Assembly (NCBI GenBank): GCA_008080615.1
Contig: VIKJ01000046.1
Location: 13,941-22,010, forward strand
Origin: Chitinophagaceae bacterium
Lineage (GTDB): Bacteria; Bacteroidota; Bacteroidia; Chitinophagales; Chitinophagaceae
Length of the DNA stretch: 8,070 nucleotides
Reading direction: 5' to 3'
Position 1 is the stretch's first letter, and every line of letters begins with the position of its first letter. The notes beneath the pieces are model-generated. The model was not told the origin of the DNA and did no database searches. It saw only the letters and a list, made by a program, of their open reading frames with translations. Below, piece after piece: positions 7,301 to 8,070 of the stretch. The position numbers were made by a program, and so were the translations under genes.

Positions 7301-8070
7301 ATAAATACATTGCACTAGGCCCTTATACTACCCAATTAAAAATTACTTCTAAAGAAGGATGCGTTGATTCACTATCTCGTAGGGTTACCACTATTTATCC
7401 TTGGCCTAAGGCGGCTTTTTCTTCAACCCCCAACGAAATCTGTTTAGGAGACAATATTCAGTTCAACGATTTGGGAAATGGAATTAGTAGCAATCCTGTT
7501 ATCTGGAATTGGGATTTAGCCAACGGGAATAGTTCAAACTTGCAAAATCCTAATAAGCGATTTACAGATTCTGGAACATTTACTATTCAGTACTATTTTT
7601 TAAATGCACAGGGCTGTGTGAGTGATACCGTATCCAAACAAATTGTTGTGCATCCTTATCCTAAACTAACACTAGGCCCGAAAATTAATGTGTTAGAAGG
7701 TGGAAATTCACCAATCAAGCCGCAATATAAGTATGGAACGAATCTTAGTTATTTATGGACACCATCAACCTATTTAAATAATGATACAGATTCTATACCT
7801 ATTACTTCTCCTTTAGCAGATATTACTTATGAATTGAGGCTTACGGGAATTGGAGGTTGTAGTGTTACTGATCAAATATTGATTAAAGTATTGTTGAGTC
7901 CTGTTGTTCCAAATGCTTTTTCGCCTAATGGAGATGGCATTAATGATCGTTGGAGCATTCTATATTTAGAAAGCTATCCTGGTGCAACGGTAGATGTATA
8001 TGACAGATACGGTCAGGTAGTTTTTAGTAGTGTAGGGTATTCTGTTGATTGGGATGGAACCATTAAAGGA
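4321..8070 (+). CDS. Remainder of gene 2 in the shifted frame: rest of IgGFc-like domain, PKD array, partial sorting domain
   Basis: This frame opens directly after a TAA at 4318-4320 and has no stop for 1250 codons to the window end. It starts 'GDIYQVQATQDLTGSTIKSV', matching the gene 1 segment after 'NKGQIYNV', so it continues the upstream fragment. Further shared segments are 'CKPIAVF', 'VKDPSTIV', 'DKPILV.QY', 'ESYGYNAGTNIVDLNPP', repeated W-x-W/F-type PKD cores ('WLWEFSDG', 'WRWDLDNG', 'NWIFGDG', 'WNWDLANG'), 'LSYLWTPSTYL' and 'PNAFSPNGDGINDRW'. There is no signal peptide or natural start at its beginning; GTG 4336 and ATG 4708 or 4717 are only possible starts that a gene finder might choose. 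Without the upstream part it could not be exported. The coding stretch is cut by the window within the sorting domain. Confidence 0.85.
6634..7404 (+). other. Three extra Ig/PKD-like modules present in gene 2 but not gene 1
   Basis: Gene 2 carries about 257 more residues than gene 1 between the fourth PKD-like module and the last PKD. The first extra module (from about 6634) has the 'YSGKGIDATGLFNPATMGVG' form seen in other Bacteroidota Ig-like repeats. The second (from about 6874) is a standard PKD module with 'NWIFGDGTT'. The third (from about 7132) resembles gene 2's own third PKD module: 'LPSICLPDG' against 'LPEVCLSDA', a shared 'IADGS', and 'LKITS..GC.DS' in both. Module gain by internal duplication in gene 2 or loss in gene 1 are both possible. 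Confidence 0.75.
7909..8070 (+). other. T9SS type B sorting domain of gene 2 (cut by window end)
   Basis: The final codons read 'PNAFSPNGDGINDRW', then 'YPGATVDVYDRYGQVVF' and 'DWDGTIKG', aligned without gaps to the gene 1 sorting domain. The last 29 or so residues (the G-T-Y-Y-Y and G-S-V-T-V-L-K parts in gene 1) would lie beyond the window. Conservation of this domain downstream of the frame break argues that the full-length protein was under selection until recently. Confidence 0.88.

Larger units (their letters stand above)
3749..8070 (+). pseudogene. Gene 2: frameshifted paralog of gene 1, PKD-repeat T9SS type B protein (3' end outside window)
   Basis: This is a tandem paralog of gene 1 with one frame break at about 4319-4322. 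Restoring one G gives 191 + 1250 codons to the window edge. By comparison with gene 1 about 29 codons remain beyond it, for a total near 1470 residues. In restored numbering the signal peptide covers 1-21 and the IgGFc-binding-like N-terminal region runs to about 470. Next come an Ig-like module (about 470-580) and PKD-like modules starting near 581, 665, 758, 853, 963, 1043, 1129 and 1220. An Ig-like module (about 1304) and a type B sorting domain (from about 1388) follow. The long downstream frame has no stop and matches gene 1 throughout, so decay is either very recent or only apparent (a base-calling error). ATG 3749 is supported as the start by a complete signal peptide and an in-frame TAG immediately before it; ATG 3755 is a possible alternative. 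Confidence 0.8.

Overview
The window is AT-rich DNA that looks like a member of the Bacteroidota, probably a Chitinophagaceae-like or related environmental lineage; the family guess rests only on protein style. The evidence is secreted proteins with Ala|Gln signal-peptide ends, arrays of PKD/Ig-like modules, and C-terminal domains of the gliding-motility-associated type (T9SS type B sorting domain, with an 'SPNGDGIND' start and a 'VYDRYGQ.VF' core). No RNA gene, mobile element, CRISPR array or convincing reverse-strand gene was seen.

Layout: two tandem, same-strand paralogous genes fill almost everything. Gene 1 (about 2-3619) lacks its first few codons because the window begins inside its signal peptide. 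Its only other interruption is the stop at 3617-3619. A 129-base gap (3620-3748) follows, and it contains an unusual run of eight C residues just before the second start. Gene 2 runs from 3749 past the window end. It is broken by a single-base frameshift at about 4319-4322: the first 191 codons are in one frame, and the remaining 1250 codons to position 8070 are open without a stop in another. Restoring one G rejoins the two parts at exactly the place where they align with gene 1.

Both proteins share one plan. It is a signal peptide, an N-terminal region resembling the IgGFc-binding domain family of Bacteroidota surface proteins, an Ig-like module, a string of PKD/PKD-like modules with two cysteines each, a last Ig-like module, and a type B sorting domain. 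Gene 2 carries three extra modules (about 6634-7404) that gene 1 lacks. The likely role of both is as large exported, possibly surface-attached adhesin or matrix-like proteins; ligand and function cannot be read from the sequence. The two points most worth following are the gene 2 frameshift (real mutation or base-calling error) and the poly-C tract at its 5' end (possible slippage-prone expression switch). Nothing here clearly amounts to a new biological system.
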